Below, piece after piece: positions 12,231-23,580 of a stretch of 64,000 nucleotides of DNA (position 1 is its first letter; the number at the start of each line of letters is the position of its first letter). The translations under genes and the position numbers were made by a program. The stretch is from Lasiodiplodia sp. COLG20 (Eukaryota; Ascomycota; Dothideomycetes; Botryosphaeriales; Botryosphaeriaceae), in assembly GCA_009801085.1 (NCBI GenBank), contig VNWV01000001.1, positions 3,100,001 through 3,164,000 on the forward strand. The letters are read 5' to 3'. The notes beneath the pieces were generated by a model. The model did not search any database. It had not been told where the DNA came from and was given only the letters and a program-made list of their open reading frames with translations.

Positions 12231-12952
12231 GGCCGGGTAATCTGCCTTGAGATGCAGCAAGCCAGGAGGTCTTGGTGAAGGAGACCAAGGGCTGTGAGTC
12301 TGCTTCTATGTGTATCACATCAAGGATGAGGCTGCTATGTCCTGAATGTGGCAATGGGGGAATCAAATTGTGAAGCAGCTGGAGATACACCGCCTGATTC
12401 AATTTATTGCTATCTTCAGCATCTCATATAGACCGCCAAGCCCTTTTCTTATTGTCATCTTAAAAAGGGCAGCTGTAGGCTATGTGCTATCTGGATTTGG
12501 ATGTACATGCACTGCACAAGTTAGCCGCAGCTACTGTGAAGTCTTTTGAGTCAAAATTGAGCCGCACATCCGATTGGTAAGTGGGAAATACTAGAGAAGT
12601 AGCACGAGACCATAATTAAGCACGGGATATTGGCGAATAGCAGGTGCAGAGGCCGTTGACAATGTTTCGAAAGGGATTGTGGAATATGGAAAACACGGGG
12701 ACCCGCGACACCCTGATGGCTCTTATCTCGCATGATCGGCGTTATTCCCTGTCAGGACATCAAGGTATTTGATAGCATTCTCCACAGCTTCTAAAAATCG
12801 CGCGGAGCAGAGACTCTACTGAGTCATCCTTCGAAGATCCATCGCAGTTCCTGTAACCGTGATGGAATTTTCAACAAGCTTTCAACTGGATTTAACCAAC
12901 GTGGTGATGCTGTCATAGCCAAAGAAACCCCCCCTGCACCGAATAAGCAGCC
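12231..12952. other. Intergenic, no gene seen
   Basis: Contains the transporter 3' end and the amidase promoter. Reading frames here are short and lack domain-like sequence. Confidence 0.6.
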
Positions 12953-14944
12953 ATGCTGCATCTCACAGTTTTGCCGATTGTCCTTGTCTCTACACGTTTC
13001 ATCTTTATCTTCGCGATCCTTGGTGGTGCTGCGGCTAGCTTGAGCGATAATGGTAGAACGGCAACTCTAAACGATATTTCCTACTACATTAGCGGAGTCC
13101 CGGTTGCGCAACTCTCAACACCTTCCTCCAATGCCCTGCAAGATAGGTTCCTGGATGAGGAGCTGTTTGCACTTACGGTGATCCATGCTGAAGCTGGATC
13201 CGTGGAAGAATACAACTCGACACTTTCCAATTTCAGACAGGAGGACGACGTTTTCCAGGATGGCTTCCTCCAGGCCGTCTACATCAGCGACATTTCAGCT
13301 GAGGCACTCGGCGCCTGTGCCTCATTCTCGCATGAAAGCTACGGAACCAAGCTGTTCATGGCCATAGGCACGAACGTCACTGGCGCCGTCTCCGCTACAC
13401 TGAATACTACCATCCCGAGCGGCCCTTACTTCGTCTCCACTGCAACCGGGAACATTTTCAAGGCCTACAGGCTCTATCGGGATGACTATGTAGCCTTCAC
13501 ACAACCCGTCATCAGCGATGAACAGGACGGATTTCTCTCACTACCAGCAACAACCGGGGACTTAATGACCAGAAGCATCGCGGTACCGTCAAGGCTCTAC
13601 TCCACCCCCTCCGCATCCCAACCGCTCGCCGGGCTCCGTTTCGCAGTAAAAGACATCTTCCACGTCAAAGGCGTCAAGACCAGCGGCGGCAGCCGCGCGT
13701 ACTACTCAACCTACGGCGTCCAAAACACCACGGCACCATCCGTCCAGCGTCTCCTTGACCTCGGCGCCATTCTGGTCGGCAAGACGGGCACGGCACAGTT
13801 TGCCAACGGAGACCGGCCCACGGCCGACTGGGTCGACGTGCATTGCCCATTCAACCCCCGCGGCGACGGCTATCAGCAGCCCTCCGGCTCATCGACCGGA
13901 TCGGCAGTCGCAGTCGCAGCATACGACTGGCTCGACATGGCCGTCGGCAGCGACACGGGCGGCTCGATGCGCAGCCCGGCGCGGCTGAACGGCGTATTCG
14001 GCAACCGTCCCTCCACCGGCGCCGTGTCCATGGACGGCGTGCTCCCCTTGTCGCCGCACCTCGACACGGCCGGTCTGTTCACCCGCAGCGCCGCCCTCTG
14101 GTCCAACGTTACGCGGCACTGGTATAGCAACAACAACACGTCCAACTTCTCAGCGCCGACGTATCCGCGCAGCATATACATCTCGAGCGATTCGAGAGAC
14201 GGGTCCGTCCCCGAGGCCCTCGCCCTCTTCGACGCCTTCGTCACCCGCCTCGCCACCTTCCTCAACGCAACCCGCACCGACACCCTCGACGTGCGCCAGC
14301 GCTGGGCCGCCGACACCAACACCAACACCACCGCCGTCCCCCTCGACCACCTCCTCAACACCACCTACGCCGTCCTTACCGCCATCGACCAATACACCCT
14401 CCTCGGCGCCCCGCTCATCGCCGCCCACGCCGCCCGTCACGCCGGCGCGCACCCCTTCATCAACCCCAACCCGCGCACACGGTGGGCCTGGGGCCAGCAC
14501 CACACCTCCACCGACCCCACCGCCTACGCCGCCGCGCTGCGCAACATGACCCTCTTCCGCACCTGGTGGCGCGACACCGTCATCCGCCCCTCCGCCACCA
14601 CGTGCTCCGAGGGCCTGTACGTCTACCTGCGGTCGTCGGGCACGCCTAGCTACCGGGACGAGTATTTCGAGCCGAGCGAGCAGCCGCCGCTGGGCTTCGC
14701 GGACTGGACGATTGCGGGGTGGGCGGGCGCGCCCGAGGTCGTGCTGCCGGTGGGGGAGGTGGAGTACGTGAGCGCGGTGACGGGAAGGACGGAGTGGTTG
14801 CCGGTCGCGGTGACGGTGCAGGTGGCGAGGGGCTGCGATGGGATGTTGGCGGCATTGGTGGAGGGGTTGGAGGGGGCGGGGGTGGTGAGGGGGGTGGTGG
14901 GGGTGGGGTCGAGGTTGTATGGTGGGGAGGAGGAGGAGGAGTAG
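12953..14944 (+). CDS. Secreted amidase-signature hydrolase with long N-terminal extension
   Basis: An intronless 663-residue amidase-signature enzyme that hydrolyses C-N amide bonds. The Ser-cisSer-Lys triad can be placed: Lys233 in FAVKDIF, the cis-Ser near 314 in SGSSTGS, and the nucleophile Ser338 in GSDTGGSMR. The 24-residue spacing between the two serines equals that in FAAH-type enzymes. A hydrophobic N-terminal signal is followed by about 190 residues before the amidase core, and several N-x-S/T sites occur, so secretion is likely. The extra N-terminal domain is common in fungal secreted amidases but its function is not clear to me. The last 60 codons lie in a very G-rich strand and end in five Glu. 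It is codirectional with the transporter and oxidase. The class is certain; the substrate is not. Confidence 0.9.
   Translation: MLHLTVLPIVLVSTRFIFIFAILGGAAASLSDNGRTATLNDISYYISGVPVAQLSTPSSNALQDRFLDEELFALTVIHAEAGSVEEYNSTLSNFRQEDDVFQDGFLQAVYISDISAEALGACASFSHESYGTKLFMAIGTNVTGAVSATLNTTIPSGPYFVSTATGNIFKAYRLYRDDYVAFTQPVISDEQDGFLSLPATTGDLMTRSIAVPSRLYSTPSASQPLAGLRFAVKDIFHVKGVKTSGGSRAYYSTYGVQNTTAPSVQRLLDLGAILVGKTGTAQFANGDRPTADWVDVHCPFNPRGDGYQQPSGSSTGSAVAVAAYDWLDMAVGSDTGGSMRSPARLNGVFGNRPSTGAVSMDGVLPLSPHLDTAGLFTRSAALWSNVTRHWYSNNNTSNFSAPTYPRSIYISSDSRDGSVPEALALFDAFVTRLATFLNATRTDTLDVRQRWAADTNTNTTAVPLDHLLNTTYAVLTAIDQYTLLGAPLIAAHAARHAGAHPFINPNPRTRWAWGQHHTSTDPTAYAAALRNMTLFRTWWRDTVIRPSATTCSEGLYVYLRSSGTPSYRDEYFEPSEQPPLGFADWTIAGWAGAPEVVLPVGEVEYVSAVTGRTEWLPVAVTVQVARGCDGMLAALVEGLEGAGVVRGVVGVGSRLYGGEEEEE
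14860..14943 (+). other. G-rich tract with quadruplex-forming potential
   Basis: Several runs of four to six G lie within about 70 nt at the 3' end of the amidase gene, on the coding strand, so the transcript would carry them too. They encode a Gly/Val-rich tail before a (GAG/GAA)n end. Quadruplex formation is inferred from composition. Confidence 0.5.
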
Positions 14945-15372
14945 CGGTCGAGAGGGCTTGGGGAGGAGAGATGGCTGGCTTTGGGTTAAAGCTTTTCGTG
15001 TGGTAGGCGGAGGAAGCTAGTAGATTTTAAGATATCAATCGTGACTGTAGCATGTGCGTCAAGTTTCCTTAGCATTAGCTTCGCTACTAAACATGCTTCT
15101 TCTGCGATGTGGAAGCATCATCATGATAAGAGGAAACCAATCCAGCATGCCATCATGACCCGTGATATGCTCCTAACAATGCTAATGGATGTGAAATATG
15201 TACTGGTGAAATATGCAATTACAAGTGGTCAGACCAATGCAGGCAGAACAGGGATGTCGGATCAGGTCCTCTGAAAGTCCCGTCCGTCCAGTTTTCGACC
15301 CTTGGAGTTTGCCAAACCGACATTCCTCTTCGGCCGGTAAGGCTTTTGCGGGGCTCTTCCCTCTCAACCATC
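14945..15372. other. Convergent intergenic region, no gene seen
   Basis: Space between the 3' ends of the amidase and the leftward peroxidase. Nothing recognisable was found on either strand. Confidence 0.6.
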
Positions 15373-16358
15373 CTAAGGAGAGAAGAGGAGGGGAACGTCG
15401 CTCGGGCTGGCACTGAGCATTGCGGCACTCAGCGACTGCACAATAGAAACCTCGATCTCAGTGGCACCAGGCGTCCAGCCCAGCTCAACCGGCAGGCGCT
15501 CATTCCCTGCAACCAATTAGCATTCGTGTTCCAAATGGCGCCCACTGAACAAACTTACTGAAGAAATACTCGAAGTACTCCCTGTTCGCACCCGGATTCT
15601 CCACGCTTCCCCACACCAGCATCATCATGACGCTCTCGCCCACCATGATCGGGAGGTTTGTTGAAGTAATGGTGAACTCCGGGTTGATCTTGCTCATCTC
15701 GTACGCATGCTTGGCGCGAGCGACGGCGGTCTCGTTCACGCCAAGGACTGTGGCGTTGCTGTCGAAGTAGCTGAGAAATTCATCGAAGGTCTCTTCATTG
15801 AATTTGTTGGACGTGTCGAAATACATGTCGCGTCTGGACAGGCTACCGTCGTGCTCGAGGACGTTGTGCTTGTGCAGCATGTCGAAGTCGAACCACTAGC
15901 CAGGGTTAACGGGGTTCAAGTGTGCATGCTCGGATTGGAAATACGTACGGTGGCGTTGGGAGTGGGGTTTGTGCGCAGGCCGCCGTTGAAGAATGTTGTT
16001 GCCAGGGCTGGCGCAATGTTCATGGCACTTCCGAGAGCATCAATGGCTTTATCGAGAGTGATGTTCCGGCCGTTGTGGGGGAGGAACTCATGGTTGGCAA
16101 GAGTGTTGAGAACGGGGCAAGGAGCACGGACTGGGAAACAATCAGTATAAACATCAAGTCTTGAAAAAAGGCAGCTGTACCGTCGTCCTCGCCCGGAGCA
16201 GTCCAAGTGTAGTGGTGCGGCTTCAGTCCGCTGTCCCTGTTCTGAATCTGACGGGAAGCCTGGGCCGCAAGGCTACCACCATCGTGAGCAAGGTGGGAGA
16301 AACCGAGAGCAACCGGAAGGACTCCGATGCTCAAGCCGAAAGAAAGTTGCATCTTCAT
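15373..16358 (-). CDS. Secreted heme-thiolate peroxidase (short unspecific peroxygenase/CPO family)
   Basis: A secreted heme-thiolate enzyme that uses H2O2 for peroxidation, halogenation or oxygen transfer. Exons 16358-16181, 16130-15949, 15895-15559 and 15506-15373 give 276 residues, typical of short UPOs. A signal peptide starts at Met 16358 (a second Met lies two codons later). APCPVLNTLANH carries the proximal heme ligand Cys64. HNVLEHDGSLSR near residues 130-141 is the distal EHD-S motif of short peroxygenases, and ERLPVELGW lies near the C-terminus. A TATAAA on this strand (16421-16426) lies about 65 bp before the start. It could modify aromatic side chains, including those of the Trp/Tyr peptide encoded 9 kb away, but that link is inference. 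Confidence 0.93.
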
Positions 16359-16420
16359 TTTTTGTTGGTGTAGTACGGTTCGTGCTGTGCGGACGTCCAA
16401 AGGAAAGGAGAAGTCTCCGG

Positions 16421-16426
16421 TTTATA
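16421..16426 (-). promoter_or_regulatory. TATA box of the peroxidase gene
   Basis: TATAAA on the minus strand, about 65 bp upstream of the peroxidase ATG. Assigned by sequence and position only. Confidence 0.55.
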
Positions 16427-17943
16427 GAAACATAACATCCTCGGCATGTTCTAGTCTTTTCTCACGCATTGACAGCTCGGATCAATAACAGCACTTTCCA
16501 CGGACTTGTTGCTAAGATGTCATGTCAAGATAGCTACAGTGCCGGCGGCATGTTCGGGAGTACGGCCGAAAGGCCGCCAAGCCTATTACTCGTTACTCGG
16601 AACGCGCTAGGACTGTGCCCCCCTTAGGCTGTGTCGGTAAGCCGGGAACCCTGCACGAATCCGTATGGTGTAGCTCGTATTACTATATACCGGCTTTTGA
16701 TTGGCGAATCGTCGAAACACGGACTACACCTGCCCTGAGCTTTAAAATTTGCTTATGCCACGTCGCCACTCAAACAAGGAGTTTCCGTGCTGCAGCATCC
16801 GTCTCCGTCCGCATTTCCAGCCGCTTCAAACGTCCGTAAGCATCTGATGCTACAGAATGGCAGTCCTGAATGGGTAATTCTTAGCCGTGCTTCTCCTCAA
16901 AACGTTCAGTCGCCCCGGCGATGGCACCACCTTTTCATGTGCTTAGGTATTCTCAATGTCCCCTCTCACATTTGGAATGCCAAATATCTAGAGGATCCAA
17001 AATCACAGCCACCCAACATCTCATCGAGCGGGTACAAGCCACAGATTGCAGGCTGTGCAGAGGCTCAGAGGCTCAAAAGGGCCGTTTCACTGGCGTGGAA
17101 GGCCTGAATTTGTTGGTTGTTGGCATTCACTAGATGTCGAAAAGTTCTCCAGTATAATTCACGGCAGCATACCTTGAATTTAGGCAACAGCGGTAAATTG
17201 TAGACTTTCCGGTTTGTGGAAGGTGTCAGGGTGGATGGCATGAGCAGAGAAAAATTGCTAGTGCTGTGATCGATAAGATGATCGATAAGATCAGGCTGAT
17301 GTCGAATGATCAGCGAAACCCGGCAAGATCTCGGCCAAGCCTTTGGTGACAATGTGGGTAGCGCGGCCGGCGAGACGTAAATTGGGTGGGATATCACTTC
17401 TAAATTGAACGCTGAGAAGATTATATGGCTGATGATTTAACCTTTCTCACCTGCAAATCATAGAAACGCCGTGGCTTGAATTCCTCAAGCTACACATGTC
17501 ATCGGGCCGGGCCGTCGGTTACGTCGATCCCGCAAGCACGAGCCATGACAGCCGCCCCGCTGCTCACGAGTAGACCAGTCAGTAAACAGTGTTTCAACTA
17601 CGGCCCATGCCTCCAGCTTTGGCCACTGGAAACAAGCTCTCCGTCGCACAGGCTTGTCGCTAGAAGCGAAACCCATCTGCGCAGCCTTCTAGAACTCCCA
17701 CCCTTCTTGAGATTGAGGACATGAGTCTGTTTGCCAAAGTTCATGAAATAAAGAGTGATACTCGATGATGGTAGAAGTGAAGCTCTGCCGAAGTAATGTG
17801 AAGTTTCACGTAATAAATTTAGTTGTCAGTGGTTTGAAATTCAATCCTTTCCATTTCCACTAACACTATTCCCAAGCGAGGCCCGCATGCTCGAGTATGT
17901 CCGCATATATCTATCATTTTCTTCAAACGTTCCATCAAGTCGT
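16427..17943. other. Intergenic, no gene seen
   Basis: About 1.5 kb between the peroxidase promoter and the 3' end of the leftward membrane-protein gene. A direct repeat of ATCGATAAG occurs near 17270-17290. Reading frames are short and unconvincing. Confidence 0.55.
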
Positions 17944-20243
17944 TCAGTCTTCATGTATGATCAAAAACTCATTAGTTTTTTTCCCGCCGTGTTCCTCTGA
18001 CTCATCGGCGTTTTGAGGGGTTTCTGAAATTTCCACGGCTGTGCATGTGTGGTGAGGCAGTTTTCCGCTGAGAGTGTGGTCAGAGCTAGCCTTATCTGAA
18101 GCTGCCTCGTCACCCTCCTTGGAAGGTAGACTTTGGTCATCAGCGTTTCGGCGAGCGAGCAGCTCTTCGAAGTTCGCGGGTAGTGCTTTCAGGGTTGGGT
18201 GAGCGCGGTTGGTGATATCCAACGTAGCCAGCTTCTGCCCGTTATCCGTGTATGGGACAGCTTCCGCGCCGTCGTGCCACGTACCCGCCCCGAGCTCTTC
18301 ATGTGCCATGCGCTGCAGTTGCAATGTTTCATTCGCGCACCACTCGAGACGCGAGTAGGTGTCGAGATGACGGGGCCTCTGCAAACAGCGCGCCACAGGC
18401 TCGATGGAGTAGGAGAGGACAATGATTATGGCGCCGACGACGAGAGTGAGGCAGAGACCGAAAGTGTTGAAGTTGGTGTATGCAGTGGTGATGATTTTCT
18501 AAGCACAGAGCGGTTAGCGACAAACATGATCTGCTCTACCCACTTGAGCAAGAGGATGTGCTTACCTGACTTCGGCATATATTTTTCTCCGCATCATTTT
18601 GCGGTGTCTCGACCCACCGCATCACCTCCGGATCAGACGGACCTGTCGCAGCCACCACAAAGCTGCCCTGCAAGGTGGAAAGCCAGATCGTAAACCAATG
18701 TTCGACTTCGAGTTGCCATTGGTTGGTCGGTAGTGGAGACTGGAGCCCGACCCAGAGTGCGTATCTCGAGGTCAATCCCGAGTTTCCGAGGCCACCCGCA
18801 ATTCGCTCAATCGATGTTGACAGCGCATAGGAGAACCAGTCAAAGTTCTCTGCCTTCTTGAGGTCTTTTGCCCGTGTGAATGTGTCAGCCAAGGTTCCCA
18901 GCTCGGTGCATTCCTTTGAAGTGCAGAGTTGGTACTGGGAGACGCATGCAAGGGCGGAGGCGGCCTCGTCGGCGAAGTACATCCTCACCCTCCCCTCCAG
19001 GGTCGAGAAACCAATCAGATCAACATTTCTGTGTGCCGAATACCAAAGATCATCCGTCTCTGTCGTGAACAGCACATAGTTGGCGGACAGAAACATCAAA
19101 GTGACATCGCCTTCGACTTGGCGGAGCTCGGGGATAGGCGTAAACACGGAATCCCAAGTTGGAGCACCGTTGGCATACTTCGCTTGTCTGATGCTGCAAG
19201 TCGTGTCAGACTGGACATCTTGAAAGTACTGGACAGTATGATGAAAGAACATACCCGAGAACGTAGTCTGAGTTTGCACTCGTGCCGTTTTCGCCCCTTT
19301 TTTGTTCATACGACCCCACCGGATATTCATAAGTGTAGTTATACCCCGGCCTTAGCTCGCCGTAGTAATACCTCATGTACTTCACTTCCTGACCATCGAA
19401 TGAATGTGTGTACTCCTTCTTGTACCCATCACTCTTCATCGGCGCACATTGCAGTAGGGATCTGTATCTGAATTGCCGCTCTGGAGGATCATTCAGGCCG
19501 AGGTGGTCATTGCTGTTGATGAAGCCAGAGTCGAGCTCCAGGTTTCCGAACTGGCTCTTGCATAGATCTCCTCCAAATGGACAAGTCGCATTCCTATTTG
19601 CCGACCATGGCAGCTGTTGTTGGACGTATTTCTGGCATTCTTGGGAACTGGAGAGATTCGTGTAGCAATTCTGGGCGTAGTTGGCGAAATCCTTGTCCTT
19701 CTTCACTCTGTAGGGTGCGTAAACCGAGGTGTATAGCGATTGGTTTACTTCTCGCAGCTCGTCAAAGTGGCCACAGGATGGACTCGAGATGAGAACCTGC
19801 GATCCGGTCGAGGTCGCGATCTTGGAAGAAAAGATACCTGCTACTGCAAAGCAACAGAGACAGGTGGCAGTGAATACCAGTAGCGGTAGAATACGGCGAT
19901 GTGCTTGGGGTGCTTTGCGATGCCAAACCCATGCTAACTGTCCCAGGGACCAGAATCCGCTCACACTGGTGGCCGAGTTGCGAAGGATTGCCTGGCGCTG
20001 GTGGTAGATCCCGTCTCGAGGAGCCTCGGAAGAAAAGCGATGATGAAAGAAGTAACAAGAAGCTCTCCAGAACGCGGTTCCGGTCCACGTAATGAACAGA
20101 GCGATGAGCGATATCAAGAAACCACCATCACGCCTTGTGAGGGTGATGGTGCCTCCAAGGATTGCTCCATCTGACCAGTTGATCCACGGACCTGTGTGGA
20201 TGCCATAGTACTCCGCGGGATCTGATGTGGAAAAGTTACTCAT
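17944..20243 (-). CDS. Large fungal multi-pass membrane protein, function unknown
   Basis: Exons 20243-19255, 19193-18566 and 18498-17944 give 723 residues in one frame. The N-terminal part has hydrophobic segments (FLISLIALFITW, and ILPLLVFTATCLCCFAVAGIF near residue 120). A long Cys- and N-glycosylation-rich loop follows, then a further segment (FTIWLSTLQGSFVVA) and a final one (LCLTLVVGAIIIVLSY), and a hydrophilic cytosolic tail rich in Asp, Glu and Ser. This is the layout of a common family of Pezizomycotina membrane proteins without assigned function. The extracellular loop contains many paired cysteines. It reads toward the peroxidase gene. I do not know its role. Confidence 0.8.
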
Positions 20244-23200
20244 TGTGAACAGAGGTTGTGGTTGAAAAAGCGGATGAAGGTGAACGGACCTGGGGCAGAT
20301 ATCCTTGATTTAAGTTTCTGCTCAACACAACACCGGAAATTGCCGTCTTGATTTCTGGCTGAGAATTTTCCTGTGAGGGTGTCAACTGTCACCCACGGTG
20401 GTGCGCAGCCGTTGAGCCACAATTAGCACCTTGCGCTCCGACTGTGGGGTAGCTCAGCCATTCTGTGCTTCTACTGGTGGAGTGTTGTTCGACGTTATCG
20501 TGGAACACCAAAATAGAGTATTACCGATGTTTATTGCAGAAGTACAAGGTTCGTATCAAGCAGACTCTGTAGCAGGTCGAACCAGAATAGCACGGGAGCA
20601 TGGGTGCAAGGAGATGCCCGTGTGACATTTTGCCCGGCTGAGCGTTCCCAGATGTCGGGAGACGCATCCGGCGCTGCTTGATAATTTTAACAATTAAGCT
20701 GCGAGGCGCATCGATGATTGGCTGGATACGGCTCTGTCGGCTTTGTGGTGTCATGACCCTTGCATGCCAATCGGCTTACCGAGCAAAGATGATCAGGGCA
20801 GAGGGGGGCCAAATCCCCAGGAAAACAGGTCGATACGAAGTGTGGCAGGGGGTGAAGCTGACGCGCGCGGTGTCTACAGTGAACGGGTATCTTGATCCAG
20901 GTTCACGTCCCAGCATTCGATCTGTTCTGGCATCAAATTTATCTGATCGGCGAAGACCACGTGGACAGCTCCAGGCTGCTACTGCCGATCGCACAGGAGG
21001 AAAACGATTATTTTGTTTGCTGCTTGGACATTACAACTACCCACATCAACCGGGTGGGTCATTTTTTTCAAGTTAAGAAAAGATGTAAGTGGGGGTTAGA
21101 CGAGGTGCAGCGGCCTCAACCTCAATGCAGGCCGCTACCCCTGCAAGCAAGGGTTTTGGGAACAGGGTAGTACATAGTGCTGCAATGCCATTTTTAACAC
21201 CCTAGACGACAAAGCATATCATACATTCACCCATCACCTGGAAGAGCTGTACGCACTGGCAAGGCGAGCGGGACAATCCGCACAATGGAACAGGGGTCGA
21301 TCCCGTTTGCCACACAGAGTGCAGCTACGTGAGATTCAGCCTTGCGAATCCCAAGTTTCCTCACGCATGCCCGCCGGAGTCGCCATTTCTGCCTTCAATA
21401 CAACTTCTTTCAGGTGGCACTAGACGTACAGGTATTCCTCGTCGGAGATGTCCTTGTCCAATCGGCCATAAACGCCCTGATCTGCTGCCGTGTTTGCACC
21501 GTGCACGGCAGAGAGCATCTCTGTCGCTCAGATCGTCAAAGCAGCGGCCCTTGATGTCGCGGGGGGCTTCCTCGTTACAGTCATTGATGTGGGGGCCCAT
21601 TTCCTGGTGGTCTTGCGTGTAGCCTTCGACAGCGCACGGAATGCTCCGTGAGGCATACAACAGAACTGGGACATCTCGAAATACGAACTACCACCTTATG
21701 CGTCTCAATCCGGCGTGTCGGGTGGCCGAAGCAATGCCGTGTCCTCCCTGGGAGGTTTTTTTTTGGGGGCCGATAATGATGAGGGTTGGGGGCCGGAATG
21801 CTGTGGCAAGGACTTCCAAATTGATTGGATGCAAGCTGGTCTGAGCTTCTTTCTGTGCAGCGGTCACCATAAGAGGAGGGTTGGAGCGGAAGGTCCGGAG
21901 AGTAGGGGAAGCCATCCCACTTCCTACTCCGGAACGGGTGTCACTGGGAAAATCCTTCGAAGCTGAGTGTTCGGATCTTTGGAGCTCCGGCAAGCATCTA
22001 GGGAGGAAGCTTGGTGCTTTGGTGATAACGGTAGAGTTATTCTTGTCTTCATTTCAAAACAAGCACCCGTTCTCTCACGACATATGTAAGGCTCAGGCTA
22101 AAATCGCTTGTTGCGGTACTTGAATCAGTCACCATTCAGAAAACGGCTACGTGCAAGATGAGCGCATAGTGTGATGCAACTGCAGTGCAGTGAGCTCACA
22201 ATTGGACGAATGGGAACCGGGCTTCGCACGAAGCAGATTTCCAACAACGCAGACTTTAAAGAGCAGACAAGATCGCGAGTAGCTTTATCATGAGCAGAAG
22301 GAAGCTTATTCCCAACGTACTGCGCGAATTAGACACACATACAGCGTGATCCAGAACCAACACTGCGGCGAGGCCGACGGGGCGCGGGTTCACGAGCAAA
22401 CCGGGCTTAGCAACGAAAACCGATGGCGTGTCGCGGTAGAAGGACGCCAGCCATAATCACTAGCACCAGGCCGCTTGAGCTCAGCCTAAGGAGATGCCGC
22501 AGCAGAACGGTAGTGCTGCAACAGCAGCCTCAAGCCCCACAGACCCCAGGGTCTCCTGCCAAAGGAAGCCGCGTGCACGACGGACGTCTGGTAAGTAGGC
22601 CCTGGAATGGTCTTACAGCCTCCTCTGAACGGTCGGGGCTTTCCCAGTCGGACTTTGTTCCCAAGTGCAACAGCAAATATGGTATGTGTTCGGCCGGACG
22701 TTCGGCGGGGTGAAGATGGGTGTAGGAGGAGACGTACGCCGTGTGGCAGTGGCGAAAAGCGTCGATGTGCGACGGAGAGAGGCGTGGTAGTTACGGGGGT
22801 TGTCGAGGGCGTGGTTGGGAGGTGGAGGTGGACGCGTCTGGACTGATGGCGCGGTCGCGACATCGCGTCATGGGTAAGCTCAGACTAGGCCTAATTCAGT
22901 CAAGTGCCTCGGCCCGCCTTCCGCACCCCGCTGTCCCGTCGGCTCAGCTCGCTGCTGGAACGCTTTCAAATCCCCATTCATGTCCGAATCTTGGCTTCAG
23001 CTATCCACGTTCGAGGAACGCATCGTCTCTCAAGATACGACAGCGCCTTCAGCTGCGCCGCGGACACTCTTGCTCCGCTCGACTTCAGCGTCCTCCACTC
23101 CAATGCTTTCTTTCCCTCAGCTTTTTTCGTCCGCGCTCAGGTTCACGACGCGCCTTCTCGTTGATGGATGAACAAGCCTAACCTGCTGCTGTTGAGCTGG

Positions 23201-23580
23201 GTTCCGTGAACACATATTGAGCCGAAAATAATACGTCAGGGAAGAAGCCACTGTGGAATCAATACGGAAGAGAATCAAAGAAGATAAAATACAGGTGAGA
23301 GTACATGAAGGACATAGAGGAGAGAAAGGTCCACAGAAAGCGAAACTGGAGTCCTTCCACAAATGGTGGATCCAACACCGCTGCCTCTATCACGTCATTC
23401 CCTGAGTGTCGTTGCCTCGTTCTCGGAAACTTGCCCTTGAATCACAGGTTTGCAAATGAATCGCAACATCAGACCTTGGTTTGAGGTCATGATGCCTTCT
23501 TTGTACAGCTGATATCCACCAGGATTGCGTCGACGAGGCCACCGGTCGATAGGACTCCCGCTGCCAACGACAATGCTGTG
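20244..23580. other. Gene-poor region, no intact gene seen
   Basis: About 3.3 kb. Several overlapping frames at 21,330-21,990 and 22,420-22,860 are rich in Arg, Ser, Pro or Gly and look like composition effects. No conserved motif, RNA gene or transposon end was recognised. The first 200 bp hold the promoter of the leftward membrane-protein gene. Confidence 0.5.

Noticed and set aside
13873..14503. Antisense frames opposite the amidase
   Set aside because: GC-rich codon-position effects; composition is Val/Gly or Arg/Pro rich and no domain is visible.
21361..21993. Minus-strand frames with some protein-like words
   Set aside because: No domain, no splice path that joins them and biased composition; at most a very old remnant.
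22423..22863. Overlapping frames rich in Ser, Arg, Pro and Thr
   Set aside because: Low complexity on both strands, a sign of GC-rich non-coding sequence.
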